Shown here: positions 15,650 to 23,435 of the stretch, piece after piece
How positions within the stretch are numbered: the first letter of the stretch is position 1
Layout of the letters: every line of letters starts with the position of its first letter
Source: Sciscionella sediminilitoris
Lineage (GTDB): Bacteria; Actinomycetota; Actinomycetes; Mycobacteriales; Pseudonocardiaceae
Direction: 5' to 3'
DNA length: 35,374 nucleotides
Assembly (NCBI RefSeq): GCF_000737195.2
Contig: NZ_JALM01000052.1
Location: 1 to 35,374, forward strand
Translations under genes and position numbers: made by a program
The notes under the pieces: model-generated
Database searches by the model: none
Told to the model about the DNA's origin: nothing
Seen by the model: only the letters and a program-made list of their open reading frames with translations

Positions 15650-15958
15650 ATGGCGCGAGCGGCGTTCACCCTGCACATCAAACCGGACAAGGTGACCGAG
15701 TACGCCGAGGCGCACCGGCGGGTCTGGCCGGAGATGCGCGAAGCGTTGCGGCAGGCCGGGTTCCGCAACTACTCGATCTTCCTGGACGGCAGCACGGCCT
15801 TCGGGTACTTCGAGGCGGAGGATCCGGAGGCGGCACTCGAGGCGATGGGCCGCACCGAGGTCAACGCCCGCTGGCAGGACACCATGGCGGAGCTGCTCGA
15901 ACAGCGGGTCGAGGACGACGGGCCGGGACTGCTCCGCCAGGTCTTCCTGCTGGAATAA
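15650..15958 (+). CDS. L-rhamnose mutarotase
   Basis: The 102-residue protein matches the RhaM/RhaU family that interconverts alpha and beta anomers of L-rhamnose. Y18 and H22 (VTEYAEAHRRVWPEM) fall at the positions of the catalytic residues of E. coli RhaM, and NYSIFLDG, LFGYFE-type and WQDTMAELL segments follow the family order. Length is typical (about 104 residues). ATG 15650 has an excellent ribosome-binding site, GGAGG at 15638-15642. It is divergent from the MBL-SDR pair with 88 bp between starts, so a shared regulatory region is likely. It supports L-rhamnose, or the related L-fucose-type sugar, as the substrate of this cluster. Confidence 0.92.
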   Translation: MARAAFTLHIKPDKVTEYAEAHRRVWPEMREALRQAGFRNYSIFLDGSTAFGYFEAEDPEAALEAMGRTEVNARWQDTMAELLEQRVEDDGPGLLRQVFLLE

Positions 15959-15963
15959 CGCCG

Positions 15964-17841
15964 CTAGCCGAGTACTCGGTTGTCCTCGGTGTGTGTCCAG
16001 CCCGCCGCTTCGGCGTGCACCGGGCCGAAAACCCGGGAACCGGTCAGCCAGAACGCGCCCGCCCGGTTCGCGGTGACCGGGCCGAGCACGGTCGAGTCCA
16101 CCACGACCAGGGAGGCACCGGGCGCGACGTGCACGGGTCCCGCGATCCGCGCGTTCTGCACGCAGGTGACCCCGCGGCGCACGGTGAGGGGTCCGGGATG
16201 GGTTCCGCTGATCCGCTGGGTGCATGCCGCGACCGGAACACTGGTGCTCAGCGGTTTCCCGTTCTGCCGCACGGTGTAGTAGTCCCCGGCGGCGTGCCTG
16301 CGCTGATAGCTCAGCCGCAGTCCGCCGACCCCGCCGGTGGCCGAGACCCGCGCCCCATCGGATGCGGCCTCGTCCAGGCGCACCGGATCGGGACCGAAGG
16401 ATTCGGTGCGGACCCGGTTCTGCGGGTTCCCGAGCGGGAACACCGCACCCGGTGCGCTGCGTACCCGCCAGGAAAGCCGCTTTCCGCTGGCCGCGATCGC
16501 CTGGTCCGTCCCGATGCGCAGCGGACCGACCCCGGAGGGCAGCGGGGTGTCCCCGGTCCGCGCCTCGATGCTCAGCCGTCCGCCCGGATCCAGCCGCATC
16601 CGGTCGGTGTAGAGCGCGCGGTCCGCGGTGTCGCTCGGCCGTGCGTGATGCACGTAGTACTCCTGCCTCCCGTCCGGCGAGCCGATGATGCTGCCGTGCC
16701 CGGTGGAATACATGCCGATCGAGGGATTCTGGGACAGGATCGGGTTCGCCGCGCTCTTGCGCCACGGCCCGAGCGGGCTGGGCGCGGTCGCGTACCCGAC
16801 GCCGTACGAAGGGCTCTCGTAGTTGTTCGCCGAATAGGTCAGGTAGTAGACGGGTTTGCCGTGCACCATCCGTTTGACCGTGGTGGAGCCCTCCTCCCAG
16901 CGGCGGTCCTTCTTCTCCCCGTCGGTCTTCGCGTAATCGTCGACGTGCGCGTTCTCCCAGGACTGCTTGTCCGAGCCGTAGTTCAGGATTGGGGTGTAGC
17001 CATCGCGGCGCCGCGGCCCGGAGTCACCGCGCTTGTTCGCGTCGACATAGCCCGGATCGATGCGGGGCATGGTCCTGCCGCTCGGATCGTTCCACCACGC
17101 CGAGTCCAGGCGCACCGCGTAGATGTTCGATTCTTCGATGTATTTTCCCAGGTCTTCGTCCCATACCCAGTTCCGGTAGGCGTTCCGGGAGAAGTACAGA
17201 TAGATCCGGCCGTTGTCGAAGAAGACGTTTGGGTCGATCATCGGAATGTAGGTTCCGCGCGGTGCGGTCCGCCCCTCCGCGTGGGTGGCGGGCGGCTTTT
17301 TCTGCGTGGCGTCCATGATCCGGTTGACATCGTGATAATCCGGGTCATAGGGGAAATAGTCGAGTGGTGCGGACTGAATGTTGTGGAACGGTCCGGCAGG
17401 TGAATCCGCGACCGCGACCCCGAGCTTGCACGGTTCCTCGAAATCGCCGAACGTGAAATTCTCCGCCACGTTCTTGTTCATGCGCGCCGCGTAGAACAGG
17501 AAGTATTTCCCCGTTTTCGCGTTGTGGTAGACCTCGGGTGCCCAGAACCAGTCGTGCCCCCACTGCCCCTGCGCGGGGAGCGCACCGCCAGGCAGTCGCT
17601 CCCAGGTCGCCAGGTCGGGGGAGCGGTAGATGGCGAAATGATAGCCCGGATCGGCGCCCTCGGTGGAGTACGCGTAGTAGGAACCACTGCGCTCGTCCCA
17701 CAGCACGAAGGGGTCCGCGGCCGGATTCTTCGCGTCGTTGGAGAAGGTGGCGTTCGAGCGGGACACGACCGCCGAGGCGGGCGCGGCCAGTGGTGCCGCG
17801 AGGAGCAGAACGGCGAGAAGCGAGACGAGGCCCGCGCGCAT
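15964..17841 (-). CDS. Secreted GH43-like glycoside hydrolase with C-terminal repeat domain
   Basis: The 625-residue protein begins with a Sec signal peptide (MRAGLVSLLAVLLLAAPLAAPASA, cleavage near 24). A five-bladed beta-propeller of GH43 type follows: DPFVL (D43, candidate base), APEVYHN (101-107), MIDPNVFFDNGRIYLYFS (D203, candidate pKa modulator), EEGSTTVKR (E317, candidate acid) and GHGS (H382). Family enzymes cleave arabinan, xylan or related side chains. Residues about 540-610 form a second domain with short repeats (GPLTVRRGV, GPVHVAPGASLVVVDS, GPVTANRAGAFWLTGS, GPVHAEA) that suggest a small beta-helix; C540 and C560 could form a disulfide. The start could also be GTG 17850. Its stop lies 5 bp from the mutarotase stop, convergently. 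The exact substrate is not predictable. Confidence 0.85.
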   Translation of the reverse strand: MRAGLVSLLAVLLLAAPLAAPASAVVSRSNATFSNDAKNPAADPFVLWDERSGSYYAYSTEGADPGYHFAIYRSPDLATWERLPGGALPAQGQWGHDWFWAPEVYHNAKTGKYFLFYAARMNKNVAENFTFGDFEEPCKLGVAVADSPAGPFHNIQSAPLDYFPYDPDYHDVNRIMDATQKKPPATHAEGRTAPRGTYIPMIDPNVFFDNGRIYLYFSRNAYRNWVWDEDLGKYIEESNIYAVRLDSAWWNDPSGRTMPRIDPGYVDANKRGDSGPRRRDGYTPILNYGSDKQSWENAHVDDYAKTDGEKKDRRWEEGSTTVKRMVHGKPVYYLTYSANNYESPSYGVGYATAPSPLGPWRKSAANPILSQNPSIGMYSTGHGSIIGSPDGRQEYYVHHARPSDTADRALYTDRMRLDPGGRLSIEARTGDTPLPSGVGPLRIGTDQAIAASGKRLSWRVRSAPGAVFPLGNPQNRVRTESFGPDPVRLDEAASDGARVSATGGVGGLRLSYQRRHAAGDYYTVRQNGKPLSTSVPVAACTQRISGTHPGPLTVRRGVTCVQNARIAGPVHVAPGASLVVVDSTVLGPVTANRAGAFWLTGSRVFGPVHAEAAGWTHTEDNRVLG

Positions 17842-17909
17842 ACGGTGCACGGCGAACCACGATTGCCCCGGTCACGGCGTCTGTCAACCGCTGAGCGGTG
17901 TCGGAACGC

Positions 17910-17940
17910 TTGACCTGGAGTGCGCTCAAGCTCCTACGGT
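17910..17940 (+). promoter_or_regulatory. MerR-type promoter with 19-bp spacer
   Basis: TTGACC (17910-17915) and TACGGT (17935-17940) are separated by 19 bp, the extended spacing typical of promoters untwisted by MerR regulators. The spacer contains an imperfect dyad, ACCTGGAG-TGCG-CTCAAGCT, centred near 17922. The MerR gene starts at GTG 17947, about where transcription should begin, so the mRNA is probably leaderless. The regulator presumably controls its own operon with the aldo/keto reductase. Confidence 0.7.
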
Positions 17941-17946
17941 TGGTCC

Positions 17947-18348
17947 GTGACGTACTCAATCGCCCAGGCCGCCGAGGCGTGTGGGCTGTCCATCGACACG
18001 CTGCGCTACTACGAACGGATCGGGCTGGTCGTTCCGCCGGCCAGGGACTCCGGGGGACGGCGCACCTACTCCGATGAGGACATCAACTGGCTCGTGTTCC
18101 TCACCAAGCTGCGCACCACCGGAATGCCGATCCGGCTGATGCGCGAATACGCCCAGCTCGCGCAGGACGGTGAGGCCACGGCCGCGCTGCGCAAACAGAT
18201 CCTGGTGCGTCAGCGGGCCAGTGTGCACGCGCACATGGCCGAACTCCAGACCTGCCTCGAGGTGCTCGACTACAAGATCGAGAACTATCAGCGGATCGAG
18301 GAGAAATTCCAGGACAAGCAACGGAAGGCCACGGAGGTACCAGCATGA
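17947..18348 (+). CDS. MerR-family transcriptional regulator
   Basis: The 133-residue protein has the N-terminal winged HTH of MerR regulators ([28 protein letters not shown], then [30 protein letters not shown]), followed by a long helix for dimerisation and a short C-terminal region ([12 protein letters not shown]). There is no cysteine set for metal or redox sensing beyond single residues, so the inducer is probably an organic compound. GTG 17947 matches the family N-terminus (MTYSIAQ). The stop overlaps the aldo/keto reductase start in an ATGA, a common pairing in actinobacteria in which the regulator senses a reactive carbonyl or similar signal. That signal is inference. Confidence 0.93.
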   Translation: MTYSIAQAAEACGLSIDTLRYYERIGLVVPPARDSGGRRTYSDEDINWLVFLTKLRTTGMPIRLMREYAQLAQDGEATAALRKQILVRQRASVHAHMAELQTCLEVLDYKIENYQRIEEKFQDKQRKATEVPA

Positions 18349-19331
18349 TCGCACGCCGGAAACTCGGCACGCTCGAGGTTTCCGCGCTCGGGCTCGGCTG
18401 CATGGGGATGAGCCACGCCTACGGCTCGGCGGAGCGGGACGAGCGCGAGTCGATCGCCACCATTCACCGTGCCCTCGAACTGGGCGTCGACCTGCTCGAC
18501 ACCTCGGATTTCTACGGCGACGGGGAGAACGAACGCCTGGTCGGCAAAGCCATCGCCGACCGCAGGGACCGGGTCGTGCTCGCCACGAAGTTCGGCATCA
18601 CCGGAACCGTGGGTGGTCAGCTGACCGTCCACGGCGCGCCCGAATACGTCCGCTCGGCCTGTGAGGCCTCGCTGCGCAGGCTCGGGGTGGACCACATCGA
18701 CCTGTACTACCAGCATCGGGTGGACCCGGACGTGCCGATCGAGGACACCATCGGTGCGATGGCCGAACTGGTCACCGAGGGCAAGGTGCGCGCGCTCGGG
18801 ATGTCGGAAGCGAGCGAGCCGACGATCCGGCGCGCGCACGCGGTGCATCCGATCAGCGCGCTGCAGAGCGAATGGAGCCTGTGGACCAGGGAGCTCGAAG
18901 CCCGGATCGCGCCCGCCTGCGCCGAGCTCGGCATCGGGATCGTGCCGTTCTCCCCGCTCGGGCGCGGATTCCTCACCGGTTCGGTCACCGGCTCCGGGTT
19001 CGCCGAGGACGACGCGCGCAGCCGTTTCCCGCGGTTCACCGGGGAGAATCTGGACGCGAACCTGCGCATCGTCGCCGCCCTGCGCGAGCTCGCCGAACAG
19101 CGCGGGGTCAGCGCCGGGCAGCTGGCGCTGGCCTGGGTGCTGGCCAGGGGAGAGCATGTGGTGCCGATCCCCGGCACGAAGCGGCGGCGCTATCTGGAGG
19201 AGAACGTGGCCGCCGCCGGGATCGAGCTCTCCCACGCGGATATCGCCGCGATCGAGGCGGTAGCCCCGGCCGAGGCGTTCTCCGGGGCGCGCCACCCGGC
19301 CGCTCAGGAAGCGGTGGTGGACAAGACCTGA
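18345..19331 (+). CDS. Aldo/keto reductase
   Basis: The 328-residue protein is an NADPH-dependent (beta/alpha)8-barrel oxidoreductase that reduces aldehydes or ketones. The catalytic tetrad is visible: D52 and Y57 ([15 protein letters not shown]), K82 (LATKFG) and H124 (YYQHRVDP). The cofactor region near the end is [18 protein letters not shown]. The sequence is of the general AKR subfamily near YhdN/AKR11-13, with no recognisable substrate specificity. It is coupled to the MerR gene by an ATGA overlap and presumably induced by it. Its end overlaps the convergent MFS transporter gene by 28 bp (19304-19331). Confidence 0.94.
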   Translation: MIARRKLGTLEVSALGLGCMGMSHAYGSAERDERESIATIHRALELGVDLLDTSDFYGDGENERLVGKAIADRRDRVVLATKFGITGTVGGQLTVHGAPEYVRSACEASLRRLGVDHIDLYYQHRVDPDVPIEDTIGAMAELVTEGKVRALGMSEASEPTIRRAHAVHPISALQSEWSLWTRELEARIAPACAELGIGIVPFSPLGRGFLTGSVTGSGFAEDDARSRFPRFTGENLDANLRIVAALRELAEQRGVSAGQLALAWVLARGEHVVPIPGTKRRRYLEENVAAAGIELSHADIAAIEAVAPAEAFSGARHPAAQEAVVDKT

Positions 19332-20482
19332 GGCTTGGTGTCCGGTAGCCGGGTGGAGATCGCCAGTGCGGCCACCGGGAAGACGAGCAGCACGGCGAGC
19401 GCGGTCGACAGCCCCGCGTGGTCGGCGAGCAGGCCGAACACCGGGGTGACGATCCCGCCCACGCTGACCGCCAGCCCGAGGGTGACCCCGCTCGCGGTGC
19501 CGATCCGGTTCGGCAGGTAGTCCTGGCCGAGCGTGACCTGCACGCTGAACGGGATGTAGAGGGCGAAGCCGAGCAGTGCCGCGGCGAGGCAGGCCACCAC
19601 CGCGTTCGGGGCGAACAGGAGCGCGAGCAGCCCGGGAACGATCAGCAGGTAGCCGAGCCGCACCGTGCGCACCCGCCCGTAGCGGTCGGCCAGCCCGCCG
19701 CCGAGCAGGGTGCCCGCGGCGCCGGTGGCCAGCAGTACGGTCAGCGCCGCGTTGCCGGTGGATTCGGTGAACCCGAGGTTCTTGGTCAGGAACAGCGCCA
19801 GCAGCGAGTTCACCCCGAAGAAGCAGATCGAGCGGCACATCACCAGACCGGTGAGCCAGCGGAAGGAACTCCAGTCGTCCTCCCGGCCGGTCTCGGTGGT
19901 CTTCTTCGCCACCGCGTCCCTGCTCCGGCGCTGGAGCAGCGCCACCACCAGACCGGTGGCCACCGCGGGGATCGCGAGTAGCGGGGTCGCGGTCAGGCCT
20001 CCGCCGGTGAGCACCGCGGTCACCAGCAGCGGGCCGAGCGCGAACCCGATATTGCCGCCGAGGGCGAACCAGCTCATCCCGCGCGCCGAACCGTGCGAGG
20101 CGACCCGGGCCGCCCTGCTCGCCTCCGGATGGAACGCGGCCACCCCGATCCCGGAGAGCGCGATCGCCAGCCAGGTGAACACATAGTGCGGGCCGAGCCC
20201 GGAAAGCCCGATCCCGATCCCGGCGATGGCCACCCCGGAAGGAACCAGGAACGCCAGCCTGCGCCGGTCGGTGAGCACCCCGAACAGCGGCTGCAGCACC
20301 GAGGAAAGGAAGGTGGCCGCCACGGTGATCCCGGTCGCCGCGGCATAGGTGTACTGCCGTTCGGCGACCAGGAACGGGATCAGGGCGGGCACCGCGCCCT
20401 GATACATGTCGTCGACGAGATGGACGAAGGAGAGACCGGCGACCGGGGCGATCCCGCGGAGTACACGCATGATCTCGATCAT
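19304..20482 (-). CDS. MFS transporter, fosmidomycin-resistance (Fsr)-like
   Basis: The 392-residue protein has the roughly 12 hydrophobic helices of a major facilitator efflux pump. The N-terminal sequence [37 protein letters not shown] and the motif [14 protein letters not shown] between helices 2 and 3 are typical of the Fsr branch, which exports small molecules by proton antiport. A second conserved loop, [18 protein letters not shown], lies in the C-terminal half. ATG 20482 is chosen; the frame is open further upstream, but that would run into the divergent AraC gene. The AraC regulator starting 43 bp away is a likely regulator of this pump. The 3' end overlaps the aldo/keto reductase end. 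Confidence 0.92.
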   Translation of the reverse strand: MIEIMRVLRGIAPVAGLSFVHLVDDMYQGAVPALIPFLVAERQYTYAAATGITVAATFLSSVLQPLFGVLTDRRRLAFLVPSGVAIAGIGIGLSGLGPHYVFTWLAIALSGIGVAAFHPEASRAARVASHGSARGMSWFALGGNIGFALGPLLVTAVLTGGGLTATPLLAIPAVATGLVVALLQRRSRDAVAKKTTETGREDDWSSFRWLTGLVMCRSICFFGVNSLLALFLTKNLGFTESTGNAALTVLLATGAAGTLLGGGLADRYGRVRTVRLGYLLIVPGLLALLFAPNAVVACLAAALLGFALYIPFSVQVTLGQDYLPNRIGTASGVTLGLAVSVGGIVTPVFGLLADHAGLSTALAVLLVFPVAALAISTRLPDTKPQVLSTTAS

Positions 20483-20525
20483 CGAACGCGGACGGGGGCG
20501 GCCGCTTTCGATATTCTGCCGAGTT

Positions 20526-21266
20526 GTGCCGGAAACTCGCCACCGCCCCGTCGCGCTCACCGTGACCCGTTCGCTCACCGGCGGGTCCGGGGTCAGCGCG
20601 CATTACCACGATGAACACCAGATCGTGTATGCCAGCACGGGTGTGCTCGCCGTGGCCACCTCGGCGGGCGCCTGGATCGCGCCCGCCACCAGAGCGGTGC
20701 TCATTCCCGCCGGAACCGTGCACGAACACCGCGCCTACGGGCAGACCGTGCTGCACACCGTCGGCCTCCCACAGGACGCCCTGGCCGGTGCCGAACCCGT
20801 CGTCGTCGCGGTCCGCCCGCTGCTGCGCGAACTGCTGATCACCTGTTCGGCCCGCCCGCAGGACACCAGCCCCGCGGGACTGCGGCTGCGGGCGGTCCTG
20901 ACCGATCAGCTCCGCGACTCCCCGGAGCGCCCGCTGCACGTGCCCGCGCCGAGCGATCCCCGGCTGGTCGAACTCGGCGCGCTGCTCGACAAGGATCCGG
21001 CCGATCCACGCTCGCTCGCCGGGTTCGCCACCGCGCTCGGCAGCAGCGCGCGCACCCTTTCCCGGCTGTGCCGCGAAGAACTCGGCATGACCTTCCCGCA
21101 GTGGCGCACCCAGCTGCGGATGTACCACGCGCTGCGGCTGCTCGCCGAGGACCAGCCGGTCACCGCGGTGGCGCACCGCTGCGGCTGGGCGACCCCGAGC
21201 TCGTTCATCGAGGCGTTCCGGCGCGTCATGGGGTACACACCGGGACGCAGGAGCCTCGGCGAGTAG
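20526..21266 (+). CDS. AraC-family transcriptional regulator
   Basis: The 246-residue protein has an N-terminal cupin-like sensor (YHDEHQIVYASTGVLAVATSAGAWIAPATRAVLIPAGTVHEHRAYG) and a C-terminal AraC DNA-binding domain with two HTH units: LAGFATALGSSARTLSRLCREELGMTFPQWRTQLRM and TAVAHRCGWATPSSFIEAFRRVMGYTPGR. GTG 20526 starts the protein; a TATTCT hexamer at 20512-20517 lies 8 bases upstream, which would make the mRNA leaderless. It is divergent from the Fsr-like MFS gene, an arrangement common for AraC regulators of efflux pumps. The inducer is not predictable. Confidence 0.92.
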   Translation: MPETRHRPVALTVTRSLTGGSGVSAHYHDEHQIVYASTGVLAVATSAGAWIAPATRAVLIPAGTVHEHRAYGQTVLHTVGLPQDALAGAEPVVVAVRPLLRELLITCSARPQDTSPAGLRLRAVLTDQLRDSPERPLHVPAPSDPRLVELGALLDKDPADPRSLAGFATALGSSARTLSRLCREELGMTFPQWRTQLRMYHALRLLAEDQPVTAVAHRCGWATPSSFIEAFRRVMGYTPGRRSLGE

Positions 21267-21270
21267 CCGG

Positions 21271-21717
21271 TCACGGGTCCTCCCGGTCGGCGGCGAGGAT
21301 CTCGGCCAGCCGGAGGGTGTCCTCGAGGTAACGCTCGTAGGGGAAACCCGCCGCGATGAGCCCGGCTCGGAATTCGTCGTAGAGCGGTTTTCCCGCGCTG
21401 TGGAAGGCTTTCCGGCCGGCCTCGGTGAGCCGGACCAGCCGCCGCCGCGCGTGTTCGGGGTCGGTGGTGATCCGCACCAGACCATCCGCCTCGAGTGGCC
21501 GAAGTGTCCGGCTGATCGCCGGATCGGACACCGAAAGCGCCTGGGCGAGCCGATGTTGCGTCGCCGGTTCGATGTCCTCGATGGCTCCCAGTAGCCGTAT
21601 CTGGCTGTAGGTCAGGCCGTCGGTGTCATCGGTGCGCCGCCGGGTCGCTTCCCCGAGCAACATGACCACGCGGTGCAGCAAGTCTGCGAGTCCTTCGTCC
21701 ACGGGACCACTGTACAT
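21271..21717 (-). CDS. MarR-family transcriptional regulator
   Basis: The 148-residue protein has the winged-helix architecture of MarR regulators: LTYSQIRLLGAIEDIEPATQHRLAQALSVSDPAISRTLRPLEADGLVRITTDPEHARRRLVRLTEAG, in two separately recognisable halves for the recognition helix and the wing. Flanking helices form the dimer interface. The start is ATG 21717, with GTG 21702 as an alternative. It is divergent from the DUF6790-like membrane protein gene across a 41-bp region with overlapping palindromes, so it very likely represses that gene and itself. Its 3' end converges on the AraC gene, with 4 bp between the two stop codons. Confidence 0.92.
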   Translation of the reverse strand: MYSGPVDEGLADLLHRVVMLLGEATRRRTDDTDGLTYSQIRLLGAIEDIEPATQHRLAQALSVSDPAISRTLRPLEADGLVRITTDPEHARRRLVRLTEAGRKAFHSAGKPLYDEFRAGLIAAGFPYERYLEDTLRLAEILAADREDP

Positions 21718-21722
21718 GACTC

Positions 21723-21752
21723 TTGACTGGTTAATATTAACTAGTTAAGAAT
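21723..21752. promoter_or_regulatory. MarR operator overlapping a consensus-like promoter
   Basis: GTTAATATTAAC (21730-21741) is a perfect 12-bp palindrome that extends to an 18-bp dyad (21727-21744) with one mismatched pair. It overlaps a second perfect palindrome, TTAACTAGTTAA (21737-21748). For the plus-strand gene, TTGACT (21723-21728) and TAAGAA (21746-21751) form a promoter with a 17-bp spacer, and the expected start of transcription coincides with the ATG at 21759. The dyads sit between -35 and -10, an ideal position for repression by the adjacent MarR protein. Binding is inferred from position. Confidence 0.72.
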
Positions 21753-21758
21753 GGTTTC

Positions 21759-22283
21759 ATGAGCAACTTCTCCTACCTCGCGCAGTCCGCCTTCCCGCTG
21801 ATCTGGATCGTGGTGCCGGCCATCGGTGCCTTCATCCGGGCCCGGCACGCCCAGTCGCGCCTGCAGGCCCTGGAGATCTGGCAGCGCTGGTGGGCCATCG
21901 GCGCGTTCGGCTGCGGCAGCCTGTGGATGACGGTCGCCTTCCTCGGCGTCCCGAACGTCATGGCCACCGCGATCGGCTTCGGCCGGACCCCGTTCATGTT
22001 CGAGATCGCCTTCGCCAACCTCGGGCTGGCGGTCATCGGCTTCCGGGCCGCCTCGGCATCCGCGCGCGAGCGCATCACGATCGGGATCGGCGGTGGAATG
22101 TTCCTCTGGGGAGCGGTGATCGGGCACCTCTACCAGTGGTTCGCGAACGGTGACCACGCGCCCGGGAACACCGGCGGAGTACTGGTCAACGACATCCTGA
22201 TCCCGGTGGTCATGATCATCCTGGCCGTGTGGTCCCGGCGGCTGGCGGCCAAGCCGCAGCCGGCCGCGAACATCGCCGCCTGA
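21759..22283 (+). CDS. Small integral membrane protein, DUF6790-like
   Basis: The 174-residue protein has about five hydrophobic segments: SAFPLIWIVVPAIGAFI (10-26), RWWAIGAFGCGSLWMTVAFLGV (43-64), FMFEIAFANLGLAVIGF (79-95), ITIGIGGGMFLWGAVIGHLY (105-124) and DILIPVVMIILAVW (145-158). The RTPFMFEIAFANLGLAVIGF and GHLYQWF segments are reminiscent of a family now listed as DUF6790; the function is unknown. ATG 21759 fits a leaderless transcript from the promoter described just upstream. It is probably repressed by the divergent MarR protein and shares its transcript with the TMEM175-like gene, 23 bp downstream. Confidence 0.85.
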   Translation: MSNFSYLAQSAFPLIWIVVPAIGAFIRARHAQSRLQALEIWQRWWAIGAFGCGSLWMTVAFLGVPNVMATAIGFGRTPFMFEIAFANLGLAVIGFRAASASARERITIGIGGGMFLWGAVIGHLYQWFANGDHAPGNTGGVLVNDILIPVVMIILAVWSRRLAAKPQPAANIAA

Positions 22284-22306
22284 CGCCGAGGGAGCTGCTC
22301 CGCATC

Positions 22307-22954
22307 ATGGCGACGCACACCGAAGAAGCACCCGAGGGCGAGACCGGCGAAGCACGGGCCGAGGCGGCCAAGCGGCTGACCATGTTCGTCGACGCGGGAA
22401 TCGCGATCGCGCTCACCCTGTTGGCGCTGGATCTTCCCGTCCCGACCGGCGGCACCACCGCGGCCATGCTGCGGTCGGTCTCCGACCACGGCACCGAGTA
22501 CGTGGGCTTCGTGCTCAGCTTCGTGGTGATCGCCGCCCACTGGCGGGCCAATCACGAGATCTTCGGCTATGTCCGTGCGCTGAACAGCCGGTTGACCACC
22601 CTCACCCTGCTGTGGCTGTTCATCCAGGTACTGATGCCGTTCGCGACCCGGGTGATCACCGCCGAGGGCGCCTTTCCGCTCCGGTTCAGCATGTACGCGG
22701 TCGTGCAGGTGTTCGCCTCCGTCTCGACCGCGCTGATCATCCGGGAGATCCGGCGCCAGCACCTGTACCGCGCGGACGGCCCGCCCCTGGTGTTCGCGCA
22801 GCACCTGGTGCGCAGCATCTGCCTGGCGGCGGTGTTCGCGGTCTCCGTTCCGGTCGCGTTCCTGACCGAGAGCACCGGTGCCTACCTGTGCTGGCTCGCC
22901 GCGCCGATCGTGCTCACCCTCGCCCGCCGTATCCAGGGGCGCGGCGGGAAATGA
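22307..22954 (+). CDS. TMEM175-like (DUF1211) potassium channel family protein
   Basis: The 215-residue protein has six predicted helices in one repeat, as in bacterial TMEM175 proteins that assemble as tetramers into potassium-selective channels. The first helix starts KRLTMFVDAGIAIALTLLALDLPVP, which aligns with the family signature RxxxFSDxxxAIxxTLLxLDxxxP; the normally conserved serine of FSD is valine here (V28). Later segments VIAAHWRANHEIFGYV and LLWLFIQVLMPFATRVI are also family-typical. ATG 22307 is used; GAGGGAG lies 12 bases upstream, rather far. It is likely co-transcribed with the upstream DUF6790-like gene under MarR control. Confidence 0.88.
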   Translation: MATHTEEAPEGETGEARAEAAKRLTMFVDAGIAIALTLLALDLPVPTGGTTAAMLRSVSDHGTEYVGFVLSFVVIAAHWRANHEIFGYVRALNSRLTTLTLLWLFIQVLMPFATRVITAEGAFPLRFSMYAVVQVFASVSTALIIREIRRQHLYRADGPPLVFAQHLVRSICLAAVFAVSVPVAFLTESTGAYLCWLAAPIVLTLARRIQGRGGK

Positions 22955-22959
22955 CTCCG

Positions 22960-23412
22960 TTACGGGCTCAGCGTCGCGGCCAGGGTCGCGCCGAGTTCCC
23001 AGCAGGACTCCAGGTCCTGCTTACCGGGTTCGCCGAGCACCGTCACGTGGTCGGCCGTGCGCTCCCACCCCAGCCCGGTGGTGATCGTCTCGACGCCCTT
23101 GACCGCGCCGACCGTGTCGTTGTTGCCGTGCACGAACAGCCCGTAGGGACGTTTCGTCGTCGAATCCAGGCAGGGGTAGTAGATCGTGTCGAAGGCGTGC
23201 TTCAGCGCCCCGCTCATGTAGCCCAGATTGGCCGGTGTGCCGAGCAGATACCCATCAGCTTCCAGTACATCGGAGGCCGTCACGGCCAGCGCGGCACGCC
23301 GGACCAGTTCGACACCCTCGATCTCCGGAGTGCTCGCCCCGGAGATCACGCTCTCGAGCATGGCCTGCATCGAGGGCGACGGGGTGTGGTGGATCAGGAG
23401 CAACCGTGCCAT
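22960..23412 (-). CDS. Flavodoxin/NAD(P)H-dependent FMN reductase-like protein
   Basis: The 150-residue protein has a flavodoxin-like fold. RLLLIHHTPSPSMQAMLESV provides the phosphate-binding loop (TPSPSMQ) for FMN, and DGYLLGTPANLGYMSGALKHAFDTIY is the usual second flavin-contact region of this family. It probably binds FMN and takes part in electron transfer or quinone-type reduction; partners are unknown. ATG 23412 gives the family-length protein; no clear ribosome-binding site is visible. It is 23 bp downstream of the phosphohexomutase gene in the same direction and may be the last gene of that operon. Confidence 0.88.
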   Translation of the reverse strand: MARLLLIHHTPSPSMQAMLESVISGASTPEIEGVELVRRAALAVTASDVLEADGYLLGTPANLGYMSGALKHAFDTIYYPCLDSTTKRPYGLFVHGNNDTVGAVKGVETITTGLGWERTADHVTVLGEPGKQDLESCWELGATLAATLSP

Positions 23413-23435
23413 GGGGGAGAGGCTAATCGTCCCCG

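Noticed and set aside
18288-21485. A 1065-residue reverse-strand open frame covering several genes
   Set aside because: It has low-complexity Arg/Gly/Ala-rich composition and lies antisense or out of frame to the aldo/keto reductase, MFS, AraC and MarR genes, all of which have clear family motifs. Long spurious frames are expected at this GC content.
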